Below are positions 43,103 through 51,454 of a DNA stretch of 64,000 nt, piece by piece. Location: assembly GCF_044335535.1 (NCBI RefSeq), contig NZ_JBIQVZ010000002.1:1-64000 (forward strand), in the 5' to 3' direction. The notes under the pieces are model-generated. The model was not told where the DNA came from. It made no database searches and saw only the letters and a list, made by a program, of their open reading frames with translations. A program made the translations under genes and the position numbers. Origin of the DNA: Mariniflexile sp044335535. GTDB lineage: Bacteria > Bacteroidota > Bacteroidia > Flavobacteriales > Flavobacteriaceae. Each line of letters begins with the position of its first letter. Position 1 is the first letter of the stretch.

Positions 43103-45127
43103 ATGAGTTCAATATCTAAATTTATGAGTCATACATCTGCTTCAAATAATATCATTTTCAATACGGATCATCTTGATACCAATATATTATTGGATTTGTA
43201 CAAAGCTATTTTAAAACCCAGATTGATAGAGGAAAAGATGCTCGTTTTATTACGCCAAGGAAAAATAAGCAAATGGTTTTCTGGGATTGGACAAGAAGCT
43301 ATTGCTGTTGGTGTCACCTTAGCTTTAAACAGTGAGGAATATATCCTACCCATGCACAGGAATTTAGGAGTGTTTACTGCTCGAAACATACCATTATATA
43401 GGTTGTTTGCACAATGGCAAGGTAAAGCTTCGGGCTTTACAAAAGGTAGGGACAGGTCGTTTCATTTTGGAACCCAGGCATATAAAATTGTGGGGATGAT
43501 TTCCCATTTAGGTCCCCAATTAGGCGTTGCCGATGGGATTGCTTTAGCTTCAAAATTAAAGAATACCAATCAAGTTACGGCTGTTTTTACAGGTGAAGGT
43601 GGCACGAGTGAGGGCGATTTTCATGAAGCCTTAAACGTCGCTTCGGTATGGCAATTACCGGTTTTGTTTTGTGTAGAGAATAATGGCTACGGACTCTCAA
43701 CACCCACAAATGAACAGTATAACTGCCAACACATTGCTGACAAAGGCATTGGTTATGGCATGGAATCACATATTATTGATGGTAACAATATTGTAGAAGT
43801 TTATACAAAAGTTAGCGATATTGCCAACAGCGTCCGCAACAACCCCAGACCCGTTTTGCTGGAATTCAAAACTTTTAGAATGCGTGGGCACGAAGAGGCG
43901 AGCGGCACTAAGTACGTACCACAGGAGTTGATGGATGCTTGGGCTTTAAAAGACCCTGTTGCAAATTTTGAAACATTTTTGAAGGCAAAAGGTATTTTAA
44001 CCGAAATCGATGAAGCAGCAATAAAGAACGCTTTTTTAAATGAAATTAATGAACATTTAAATAGCGCTTTTGCGGAAGAAGTCATTGTTCCTGATGAAAC
44101 TATTGAATTAAATGATGTATATCAAAAATTTGAATATCAAGAAATTACAAACAATTCAGAAGCCAAAGAGATTCGATTTATTGATGCCATTTCCGAAAGT
44201 TTAAAACAAAGCATGGCACGTCATCAAGACTTAATTCTTATGGGTCAAGATATTGCCGAATACGGTGGTGCTTTTAAAATAACCGAAGGTTTTGTAGAAC
44301 AATTTGGAAAAGAACGGGTGCGAAATACACCTATTTGTGAATCGGCAATTATTGAAGCCGCTATGGGGCTATCCATTGCAGGAATGAAAAGCGTGGTTGA
44401 AATGCAATTTGCCGATTTTGTTTCTTCTGGTTTCAATCCTGTGGTGAATTATTTGTCTAAATCACATTACCGTTGGGGGCAAAATGCCCATGTGGTTTTA
44501 AGAATGCCCTGTGGCGGTGGCGTTGCAGCAGGTCCGTTTCACTCACAAACAAATGAAGCTTGGTTTACCAAAACACCTGGTTTAAAGGTGGTATATCCAG
44601 CGTTTCCCTATGACGCAAAGGGCTTATTAAACACCGCTATTAACGATCCCAATCCCGTATTGTTTTTTGAGCATAAAGCTTTGTACAGAAGCATTCGTCA
44701 AGAAGTGCCAACCGATTATTATACTTTGCCTTTTGGAAAAGCATCGTTAATTCGAGAAGGCAACGATGTTAGCATTATAAGCTATGGCGCCGCGGTACAT
44801 TGGGTTTTGGAAACGCTGGACACGAATGCCCATATTCAAGCAGATGTTATCGATTTACGCACGCTTCAACCCTTAGATACCGAAACTATTTATGCGTCAG
44901 TCAAGAAAACAGGAAAAGCCATTATTTTACACGAAGACACTTTGTTTGGTGGCATTGCAAGCGATATTTCCGCTTTAATAATGGAACACTGTTTTGAGTA
45001 TTTGGATGCCCCCGTAAAACGTGTTGGAAGTATAGAAACACCTGTTCCTTTTGCGGCACAATTAGAAGCCCAATATTTACCTAAGAATAGATTTGACATG
45101 GCATTAAACGAACTCATTAAATATTAA
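43103..45127 (+). CDS. 2-oxo acid dehydrogenase E1, fused alpha and beta subunits
   Basis: 674 residues from the ATG at 43103; an earlier ATG at 43052 adds residues read from the repeat. The alpha part (about 1-350) has the TPP motif TGEGGTSEGDFHEALN and EKMLVLLRQGKISKWFSGIGQE; the beta part (about 360-674) has LILMGQDIAEYGGAFKITEG and AIILHEDTLFGG. This fused form is common in Bacteroidota for branched-chain 2-oxoacid (or pyruvate) dehydrogenase. E2 and E3 are elsewhere. Confidence 0.93.
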   Translation: MSSISKFMSHTSASNNIIFNTDHLDTNILLDLYKAILKPRLIEEKMLVLLRQGKISKWFSGIGQEAIAVGVTLALNSEEYILPMHRNLGVFTARNIPLYRLFAQWQGKASGFTKGRDRSFHFGTQAYKIVGMISHLGPQLGVADGIALASKLKNTNQVTAVFTGEGGTSEGDFHEALNVASVWQLPVLFCVENNGYGLSTPTNEQYNCQHIADKGIGYGMESHIIDGNNIVEVYTKVSDIANSVRNNPRPVLLEFKTFRMRGHEEASGTKYVPQELMDAWALKDPVANFETFLKAKGILTEIDEAAIKNAFLNEINEHLNSAFAEEVIVPDETIELNDVYQKFEYQEITNNSEAKEIRFIDAISESLKQSMARHQDLILMGQDIAEYGGAFKITEGFVEQFGKERVRNTPICESAIIEAAMGLSIAGMKSVVEMQFADFVSSGFNPVVNYLSKSHYRWGQNAHVVLRMPCGGGVAAGPFHSQTNEAWFTKTPGLKVVYPAFPYDAKGLLNTAINDPNPVLFFEHKALYRSIRQEVPTDYYTLPFGKASLIREGNDVSIISYGAAVHWVLETLDTNAHIQADVIDLRTLQPLDTETIYASVKKTGKAIILHEDTLFGGIASDISALIMEHCFEYLDAPVKRVGSIETPVPFAAQLEAQYLPKNRFDMALNELIKY

Positions 45128-45178
45128 ACGCTTTATTGATTAAATGACTGATTAAATGCGTTTTAATATGAAAAAGTG

Positions 45179-45228
45179 TCAGTTTTTCTGAAATTTTTTC
45201 AGTTTATTTCGATTGGCATTTTATTTGT
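45179..45228 (+). promoter_or_regulatory. Candidate sigma-54-like promoter and palindrome before hsp20
   Basis: TTGGCA (45213-45218) and TTGTT (45225-45229) stand at the -24/-12 spacing of sigma-54 promoters, with GT in place of the -12 GC. A palindrome TCAG-N5-CTGA lies upstream at 45179-45191. The distance to the ATG (45272) is plausible. No TAnnTTTG box is visible here. Confidence 0.35.
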
Positions 45229-45271
45229 TTTTAGGGTTGTAAAATTATTGTTTAACTTAAAATATTTAATT

Positions 45272-45751
45272 ATGAGTACTTTAATTCCAACAGTAAAAAA
45301 AGACGGTAGAAAGTCAGCAGAATCTAATTTTAATTTACTACCAAGTTTGCCATCTTGGTTTGATGATATACTTGGTAAAGGGTTAGGAACCGAATTTATG
45401 TCTAACTTTAATACAGGCATCACTTTGCCAGCAGTAAATGTTATTAATTCAGACAATGAATTTGTAATAGACATGGCGGTTCCCGGGCTTAAAAAATCTG
45501 ATTTTGAAATCAATATCGATAACAATGTGTTATCCATAGGTGTGGAATCAAAAACAGAAAACAACGAAAACAATGAAAACTACACCCGTAGAGAATTTGG
45601 ATATTCTTCATTTAAAAGAACATTTACCATTCCAGATTCTGTAAACGCAGATAAGATTTCAGCAGATTATACAGATGGTATTTTAAAAATCCATCTCCCA
45701 AAAAGAGAAGAAGCCAAGAGAAAACCTGTGAAACAAATTAAAATTTCTTAA
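45272..45751 (+). CDS. Small heat-shock protein, Hsp20 family
   Basis: 159 residues from the ATG at 45272; the frame extends upstream but that part is promoter sequence. The alpha-crystallin domain runs from about residue 52: LPAVNVINSDNEFVIDMAVPG, DFEINIDNNVLSIGVESKT, FKRTFTIPDSVNADKISADY, DGILKIHLPKREE, with an I-x-I-like C-terminus (VKQIKIS). It holds unfolding proteins during stress. Preceded by an unusual promoter and followed by a terminator. Confidence 0.95.
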   Translation: MSTLIPTVKKDGRKSAESNFNLLPSLPSWFDDILGKGLGTEFMSNFNTGITLPAVNVINSDNEFVIDMAVPGLKKSDFEINIDNNVLSIGVESKTENNENNENYTRREFGYSSFKRTFTIPDSVNADKISADYTDGILKIHLPKREEAKRKPVKQIKIS

Positions 45752-45782
45752 AAAAAAGAGAGCTTCAGTCTCTCTTTTTTTA
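45752..45782 (+). terminator. Terminator after hsp20
   Basis: Stem AAAAAAGAGAG (45752-45762) with CTCTCTTTTTT (45770-45780), loop of 7 nt, T-rich tail. It starts directly at the stop codon. Confidence 0.8.
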
Positions 45783-45836
45783 TTGCTATACTCGGATTCG
45801 CAGCTAATTTGTATCTTTAAAATCTAAAATGGCCGT

Positions 45837-46280
45837 ATGTACAAAAAGATATCCATAATCTTTTTTTTGCTTTTTTTGCTAAGTTGTAAAAAAGCAAAAA
45901 TACCTTTTGAAGAAAATTACACTTGGCATGAACTTAAAGTTACGGCATCGGCATATAATTCATTGAAAAACCAAACCGATTCCAATCCTCATATTACCGC
46001 ATTTGGCGATAGTTTAAAACCTGGACTGAATTATATAGCCGTTTCCAGGGATTTGTACCGAAAAGGCTTAAAACACAATACGCCCGTAAAAATAAAAGGA
46101 TTTGACAGTATCTTTTTTGTAAAAGACCGTATGCACCCACGTTGGAAAAACAAAATTGATATTTATATGGGGGTCGATGTCAAAGCAGCAAAACAATGGG
46201 GCAGAAAAAAGGTCTCCATTTCCTATGGCGTATTGAAACCTATTGATAGTATTAATAAGGCAGTAAACAGTAAACAGTAG
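45837..46280 (+). CDS. 3D-domain lipoprotein
   Basis: 147 residues. Lipoprotein signal MYKKISIIFFLLFLLSC (Cys17). The rest is a 3D (three-Asp) double-psi barrel, related to the C-terminal part of MltA and to YuiC: VTASAYNS, FGDSLKPGLNYIAVSRDLY, VKDRMHPRWKNKIDIYMG. Such domains act on peptidoglycan or bind it. The last residues (NKAVNSKQ) and the stop codon are read from the heptamer array, so the natural C-terminus may have been replaced. Confidence 0.85.
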   Translation: MYKKISIIFFLLFLLSCKKAKIPFEENYTWHELKVTASAYNSLKNQTDSNPHITAFGDSLKPGLNYIAVSRDLYRKGLKHNTPVKIKGFDSIFFVKDRMHPRWKNKIDIYMGVDVKAAKQWGRKKVSISYGVLKPIDSINKAVNSKQ

Positions 46281-46419
46281 ACAGTAAACAGTAGACAGTA
46301 AACAGTAGACAGTAAACAGTAGACAGTAGACAGTAAACAGTAGACAGTAAACAGTAGACGTAAACAGTAAGCAGTAAACAGTAAGCAGTAGGCAGTAGAC
46401 AGTAGACAGTAGGCAGTGG
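46261..46419 (+). repeat. Heptamer array CAGTAAA / CAGTAGA at a gene end
   Basis: About 22 imperfect units of 7 bp (CAGTAAA, CAGTAGA, CAGTAAG, CAGTAGG). It supplies the last codons and the TAG stop of the 3D-domain gene. Every unit carries TAA or TAG in the sense direction, so all three frames are closed. Minus-strand open frames through it are artefacts. Confidence 0.92.
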
Positions 46420-46611
46420 GTAAACCAAATATCACTATTTTTAATAATGAAAACTAATTTAAAAACGGTCAACTTTATTTAGGGATTGACAAGTAGAGGA
46501 TAAGCTGCTATGAAGTTTGTAATTTTGCATTATATCATAACACAAGAAAAAAGCTATAATTAATTTTACTTAAATATAGCTTCTGTTATTTATTGCTTTT
46601 ATTATGGCGTA

Positions 46612-47169
46612 TTATTTCGTTTCAGCTTCTATAAGCGTAAAAGGATAGGCTTCCCTAACTTTTTTTATTTCTTCATTCGATAAGTTACCTGAAGGCTTTT
46701 TGAGTATGTTTTCAGAATATGTGTTTCTTAGTTCGTAATAGGCTTTTGTCAGCTCGTTTTGCACAGCAACGAATTGCTTGTAAGAGGTCTGTGGGCCGTT
46801 TTGTAAAGAAACAACAGCTGCTTTCGGATTGTTTGATGCATCCAAGGATTGCTCGCCCGCACAATAGCTACAACTACCATCGCCATTATTGTCTATAAAG
46901 TTTTTGGTCAGGTCTTTTAAGGCTTCAATAGAAACGATGTTGTCTTCAACCATGATCTCATCATCATTATTAATGACAATCCGCAAAATATTCCGTTCGT
47001 TAACAGGGTTTGTACAATCGATTCCTGGAGGACAGGCTTCGGGCATCACCCGACTAATTCCTTCGTCTGAAGAAATGGTCGCAGTAACCAAAAAGAAGAT
47101 GAGTAATAAAAATGCAATGTCTGCCATAGAACCTGCATTTACTTCGGGCATTAATTTTGAATGTCTCAT
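46612..47169 (-). CDS. ExbD/TolR-family protein (orphan)
   Basis: 185 residues from the ATG at 47169, chosen because MRHSKLMPEVNAGSMADIAF matches the family opening; an ATG at 47196 is possible. One membrane helix (IAFLLLIFFLVTATI) carries the Asp (SMADIAF) that couples to the proton path. The periplasmic domain is long and has cysteine pairs (ACPPGIDC, CSYC). Usually encoded beside ExbB and TonB, which are absent here. Confidence 0.88.
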   Translation of the reverse strand: MRHSKLMPEVNAGSMADIAFLLLIFFLVTATISSDEGISRVMPEACPPGIDCTNPVNERNILRIVINNDDEIMVEDNIVSIEALKDLTKNFIDNNGDGSCSYCAGEQSLDASNNPKAAVVSLQNGPQTSYKQFVAVQNELTKAYYELRNTYSENILKKPSGNLSNEEIKKVREAYPFTLIEAETK

Positions 47170-47466
47170 GTGTATGGATTTAGATGTTAATGTCATGAAT
47201 GCCTCACAAAAACAATACCATAAGTATTATACTACTAGGATTTTAAGAGTGATAGAGGATAGAGGATAGACAATAGACAATAGAGGATAGACAATAGAAA
47301 ATTGTACGCTTACTCTTGCCGTCATTAAGCCGAGCTTAGCAGTAGCCATACGTTAACAGGACAATAAACAATAACCAATAAGAAATAAACAATAGAGAAC
47401 GGAACGGTTTTTGTTAAATGATTGTAAAATATAGTGGCTTATAAAGGTGTTTTTAAGATAAAAAAA
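47170..47466. repeat. Spacer with heptamer array and BIME-like fragment
   Basis: Divergent spacer. At about 47251-47297 there are imperfect 7-bp units (GATAGAG, GATAGAC, AATAGAC). At 47318-47350 a degenerate piece of the CAGTCTGAGCTTGTCGAAG-type repeat is seen (GTCATTAAGCCGAGCTTAG). This array is on the 5' side of exbD, an exception to the 3'-end rule. Confidence 0.6.
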
Positions 47467-47474
47467 TATCTTTG
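47467..47474 (+). promoter_or_regulatory. -7 promoter box
   Basis: TATCTTTG (TAnnTTTG) about 52 bp before the ATG of the secreted protein at 47527. Confidence 0.45.
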
Positions 47475-47526
47475 ATAATAATTGAGCCATTAATTAGTAT
47501 AAACCCAAAACTATTTTATAAAACTG

Positions 47527-48201
47527 ATGAAGTTATTTTTATCATTTTTTATGTTATTCACGGTAACGTTTTTTGCTAACTCCCAAATAGATAGTAACAA
47601 TAAATCTACAGCTATTCCTGCGGTTGAAAGTAAAAAGGAAACCGATGATACCCCTAAGATAACACCTTCACAACCCAATAACACAAACAATACTACTTTT
47701 GGAAGTTTAAATGTACCCAATTTATCAACGGGCGTAGAAACACCTAAAAAAAAGTTTTCATTGTTTAGTGAAAAATTCGGGAATCCGGGCGAACTTTACC
47801 AAAAGCAACTGGATAAAATAGAGGAAGAATTGAAACCAGAAGGAAATGGAGAATATGCTGGTTTAAAAGAAGATGCATACTGGGGGGATTACAGAACAAA
47901 ATCAGAATACATAGACATTTCATATAGAGACTACGGACAAGTTGATGGAGATTTTTTAAGAATTTTAGTGGATGATGACATCATAAGATCTCAAGAAGGT
48001 TTGACTCAAAATTTTAATGGTTTTAGGTTAAAGTTAAAAGAAGGACTTAACAAAATTGAATTTTATGCAATTAATGAAGGTGCAGTACTTCCAAATACTG
48101 CTGAATATAGAATTATAGATAAGTGGAAAAATATTATTACTGGAAAAATATGGGCGTTATCTGCAAATGTAAAAGTCACTATTATTATCGTGAAAGAATA
48201 G
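47527..48201 (+). CDS. Secreted hypothetical protein
   Basis: 224 residues with a signal peptide (MKLFLSFFMLFTVTFFANSQ), a Pro/Thr/Asn-rich linker (to about residue 75), then a beta-rich domain: DYRTKSEYIDISYRDYGQVDG, LRILVDDDIIRSQ, FRLKLKEGLNKIEFYAINEG. The repeated acidic Asp-Asp-Asp could bind calcium. I do not recognise a named family. It converges with the aldo-keto reductase 4 bp away. Confidence 0.75.
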   Translation: MKLFLSFFMLFTVTFFANSQIDSNNKSTAIPAVESKKETDDTPKITPSQPNNTNNTTFGSLNVPNLSTGVETPKKKFSLFSEKFGNPGELYQKQLDKIEEELKPEGNGEYAGLKEDAYWGDYRTKSEYIDISYRDYGQVDGDFLRILVDDDIIRSQEGLTQNFNGFRLKLKEGLNKIEFYAINEGAVLPNTAEYRIIDKWKNIITGKIWALSANVKVTIIIVKE

Positions 48202-48205
48202 CTTC

Positions 48206-49219
48206 TCAATAAACTATCTTATCAATCAACCGCAATTCATCCTCAGTAAAAACCAAGTTATCCAACGCTTTTACATTTTCCTTTAATTGATTGGCAGAAC
48301 TGGCGCCGATTAAAACCGATGCAACCTGTGGCTGTCTTAAAATCCAAGCAATGGCCATTTGTGATAGTTTTTGACCACGCTCTTGTGCGATAGCGTCCAA
48401 TAATTGCACTTTCTCCAAGTTACTGGTTACGGTATCGACATTCAAATAGGTTAAATCCCTAGCGGCCCTGGAATCTGTAGGGATGCCTTTTAAGTATTTA
48501 TCAGTCAGCATACCTTGCGCCAATGGTGAAAAGGCGATGCATCCCACGCCATTTTGCTCTAAAGTATTTAAAAGACCATCTTCAACCCATCTATCAAACA
48601 TTGAATAACGTGCTTGGTGCAGTATAAATGGTACATTTAAACGCTTTAAAATAGCGGCAGCTTCTTGGGTGTCTTTAGGTTGGTAATTGGAAATACCCAC
48701 ATACAAGGCTTTTCCTTGACGTACCATATCTGCCAATGCGCCCATAGTTTCCTCTAAAGGTGTATCGGGGTCTGGTCTGTGGTGGTAAAAAATATCCACA
48801 TAGTCTAAGCCCATGCGTTTCAGACTTTGGTCCAAACTCGATATTAAATATTTTCTGGAACCCCAATTGCCATAAGGGCCGGGCCACATATCGTAACCTG
48901 CTTTACTGGCTATAAACAATTCATCTCTATAATTTTTGAAATCCTTTTTGAAGATGGTTCCAAAGTTTTCTTCCGCAGAACCATACGGAGGGCCATAATT
49001 ATTCGCTAAATCAAAATGGGTAATCCCCAAATCGAAAGCGCATCTTAAGACCGCTCTGCCGTTTTGGATGTTATCAACAAATCCGAAATTATGCCATAAA
49101 CCAAGTGATAGGGCAGGTAGAAGCGCACCGCTTTTTCCGGCTCTATTGTAGCTCATGGTTTCATAGCGTCGTGAATCGGCTAAATATTCTTTTGCTTCAG
49201 ATTTATCGTTGATTTGCAT
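48206..49219 (-). CDS. Aldo-keto reductase (YghZ/MgrA-like)
   Basis: 337 residues from the ATG at 49219 (a TTG at 49240 is also open). The AKR catalytic set is visible: Asp and Tyr in FDLANNYGPPYGSAEENFG, Lys in IASKAGYDMW, His in DIFYHHRPDPDTPLEETM. Its opening (YETMSYNRAGKSGALLPALSLGLWHNFG) fits the L-glyceraldehyde-3-phosphate reductase (YghZ) branch. NADPH-dependent detoxification of aldehydes such as methylglyoxal is likely. Confidence 0.9.
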   Translation of the reverse strand: MQINDKSEAKEYLADSRRYETMSYNRAGKSGALLPALSLGLWHNFGFVDNIQNGRAVLRCAFDLGITHFDLANNYGPPYGSAEENFGTIFKKDFKNYRDELFIASKAGYDMWPGPYGNWGSRKYLISSLDQSLKRMGLDYVDIFYHHRPDPDTPLEETMGALADMVRQGKALYVGISNYQPKDTQEAAAILKRLNVPFILHQARYSMFDRWVEDGLLNTLEQNGVGCIAFSPLAQGMLTDKYLKGIPTDSRAARDLTYLNVDTVTSNLEKVQLLDAIAQERGQKLSQMAIAWILRQPQVASVLIGASSANQLKENVKALDNLVFTEDELRLIDKIVY

Positions 49220-49370
49220 ATTCAAAAAAATTAAGCCCAAATATATAAATTACTTTTTTAGAAAAAGTCTTGTAGGCTATTTGACACTGTTTTTTTATAA
49301 GAATCTGTTTAAAATTAAAATTCATGTGAAATTTTATAGCAATCATTCGTCATAAACCCTTTAAAGGTGT

Positions 49371-49378
49371 TATTTTTG
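49371..49378 (+). promoter_or_regulatory. -7 promoter box
   Basis: TATTTTTG (TAnnTTTG) 23 bp before the ATG of the SF2 helicase. Confidence 0.5.
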
Positions 49379-49401
49379 CACGCCTTATATTAAGAGATAC
49401 G

Positions 49402-50955
49402 ATGTCTATATCAAAAACAGAATTAGAAGAAAGAAAAGCGGGTAAGGATTTATACAGCTACCAAAAGGGAGCTATCAATAAAATTTTTAAAGCTTTTGAG
49501 GAATCTCCTGATGATTACCATTTGCTGTACCAATTACCAACAGGTGGGGGTAAAACGGTTATATTTTCAGAAATTGTAAGACAGTACCTTAAACACCACA
49601 AAAAGAAGGTATTGGTCATGACGCACCGTATCGAGTTGTGCAAGCAGACTTCGAACATGCTTACCGAGTTTGAAGTTGTAAACAAGGTCATTGATAGTAA
49701 AGCCGATTTAAGCGATCAAGGCAATTACAGTTGCTTTGTTGCTATGGTTGAAACCTTAAATAACAGGCTAAACGACGATAAACTGGATATTTCCGATATC
49801 GGTTTGGTTATCATTGATGAGGCACATTACAATTCATTTACCAAATTATTTAAGTTTTTCAGTCAGTCGTTCATTTTAGGGGTTACCGCAACACCACTAA
49901 GTTCGAGTATCGAATTACCTATGACCGATAATTACGATGAGTTGATTGTTGGGGAAAGCATCGAATCGCTTATTGCAAACGGGTTTTTGGCACGCGCCGA
50001 AATGTTTACCTATAACGTAGGTTTAACCTCGTTGGTGGTTGGTGCGAACGGTGATTACACAGTTAAATCATCGGAAGACCTGTATACGGATAACGATATG
50101 CTTACCAAGCTATTACATGCTTACGAAGAACGTTCTAAAGGCAAAAAAACCCTGATTTTCAATAATGGTATCAATACGTCTTTACACGTTTACGATACCT
50201 TTAGAAGGGCTGGGTATCCTGTAGCGCATCTTGACAATACCAACAGCAAAAAAGAGCGTGCCATGATTCTTAAATGGTTTAAGAAAACACCAGATGCCAT
50301 ATTAACATCGGTGAGTATTTTAACCACTGGCTTCGATGAGCCAACCGTAGACAGTATTATTTTAAACCGTGCGACCAAATCGTTAACCCTTTATTACCAA
50401 ATGATTGGTCGTGGTTCCCGTATCTTAAAAAACAAAAAGACTTTTAGCGTTATCGATTTAGGAAACAACTTTCACCGTTTCGGACCTTGGGGCGATAATC
50501 TAGATTGGCAACGCATCTTTAGATCACCCAATTATTATTTGGATTCCATTTTAAGTGATGAAGACCTTGAAAGCAACTTTAGGTATGAAATGCCCGATGA
50601 ATTGCGTGCTGAGTTTTCAAAATCAAAAGAAGTGTATTTCGATATTCAAAAAACCTATGTGGATTCCATTAGAAATGGCGAAACTTCAAAAGTGGTTTTA
50701 GAGCGTTCCATCGAGCAGCATGCCAAAATCTGTATAGAGAATAGCGAAGATGTGTACGATGCTTTAGGCTTGGCTAAAATGCTGGGTGATGATATTGATT
50801 TTAGAATTCAGCGTTATACCAAATGCATCAGCAAGAGCACTTTTAATTTTGTTGAATGGCTAAAGGATGATTACAGAAAAAAACTAAACTCTTATTTACG
50901 TGCCAATTTCGACGCTGTTTTTGAGAGTATTCATGGGTATCTGCCAGAGGATTAG
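49402..50955 (+). CDS. SF2 DEAH-box helicase
   Basis: 517 residues. Motif I LPTGGGKTVIFSE, motif II IIDEAHYN, motif III GVTATPLS, motif VI QMIGRGSRILKNKKTF. This is the DEAD/DEAH (type III restriction-like, RecQ-like fold) group often called DEAD/DEAH box helicase in Bacteroidota. The C-terminal 150 residues are helical and not recognised. The last 13 codons (VFESIHGYLPED) are repeated degenerately downstream at 51096-51130. Confidence 0.92.
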   Translation: MSISKTELEERKAGKDLYSYQKGAINKIFKAFEESPDDYHLLYQLPTGGGKTVIFSEIVRQYLKHHKKKVLVMTHRIELCKQTSNMLTEFEVVNKVIDSKADLSDQGNYSCFVAMVETLNNRLNDDKLDISDIGLVIIDEAHYNSFTKLFKFFSQSFILGVTATPLSSSIELPMTDNYDELIVGESIESLIANGFLARAEMFTYNVGLTSLVVGANGDYTVKSSEDLYTDNDMLTKLLHAYEERSKGKKTLIFNNGINTSLHVYDTFRRAGYPVAHLDNTNSKKERAMILKWFKKTPDAILTSVSILTTGFDEPTVDSIILNRATKSLTLYYQMIGRGSRILKNKKTFSVIDLGNNFHRFGPWGDNLDWQRIFRSPNYYLDSILSDEDLESNFRYEMPDELRAEFSKSKEVYFDIQKTYVDSIRNGETSKVVLERSIEQHAKICIENSEDVYDALGLAKMLGDDIDFRIQRYTKCISKSTFNFVEWLKDDYRKKLNSYLRANFDAVFESIHGYLPED

Positions 50956-51012
50956 TGGAGGAGTGAAGTAGTGAAGTAGTTAAGGAGTTAAGTAGTTGAG
51001 TAGTTGAGGAGT
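50956..51012 (+). repeat. TAGTGAAG-type octamer array right after the helicase stop
   Basis: Imperfect 8-bp units (TAGTGAAG, TAGTTAAG, TAGTTGAG) starting within a few bases of the TAG at 50953-50955. Each unit carries TAG, TAA or TGA. Confidence 0.75.
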
Positions 51013-51095
51013 CCACCTTGAACAACTCATGACTTTAACAACTTTAGGCGCTTTAGATACTGTTAGACACTCTAGGTACTTTATACAAGATATTT

Positions 51096-51130
51096 TTGAA
51101 AGCATTCATGGATATTCCTTAGAAGATTAG
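51096..51130 (+). pseudogene. Degenerate copy of the helicase 3' end
   Basis: In frame it reads IFESIHGYSLED and stops with TAG, compared with VFESIHGYLPED and TAG at the true gene end (50914-50955). The nucleotide match is about 75 percent over 40 bases. There is no upstream coding match, so only the terminal codons have been copied. Confidence 0.75.
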
Positions 51131-51427
51131 ATGGTTGTTGAGTTATGAATTATGAGTTTATTGAAATGGAAGTGAAAAAATAATAGCTCAATTACCCACC
51201 TCTTAAACCCCTCAACTCCTAACTACTTCACTACTTAACTCCTCAAAAAGGAAGTGTGTATTGCTAAAAGTGCTTTCGATTCTTTCATTATTTTACATAT
51301 ACAGTATCTTTTTAAACGCAACTCCTAAACTCCTAAACCCCTACACTCCTCCACTACTAAACTCCTCCACTACTAAACAACAACAATAATAACCACCATA
51401 TAATTACCCCATCCTTAAAATAAGGCG
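51131..51427. repeat. Spacer with CTCCT/ACTAAAC simple repeats
   Basis: Imperfect 7-9-bp units at about 51196-51245 (AACTCCT, ACTACTT) and 51317-51378 (AAACTCCT, CCACTACT). They resemble the complement of the octamer array at 50956, so the two could fold against each other. No gene seen. Confidence 0.55.
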
Positions 51428-51435
51428 TATCTTTG
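51428..51435 (+). promoter_or_regulatory. -7 promoter box
   Basis: TATCTTTG (TAnnTTTG) 19 bp before the ATG of the RNA helicase at 51455. Confidence 0.5.
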
Positions 51436-51454
51436 CAAAATCGTAAAAATAAGT

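Noticed and set aside
46261..46419. CRISPR array
   Set aside because: Units are 7 bp and contiguous, without spacers or cas genes.
46068..46472. Minus-strand frames of repeated TVYCLLF residues
   Set aside because: They are translations of the 7-bp array, with no start context or family; the period of 7 leaves all antisense frames open.
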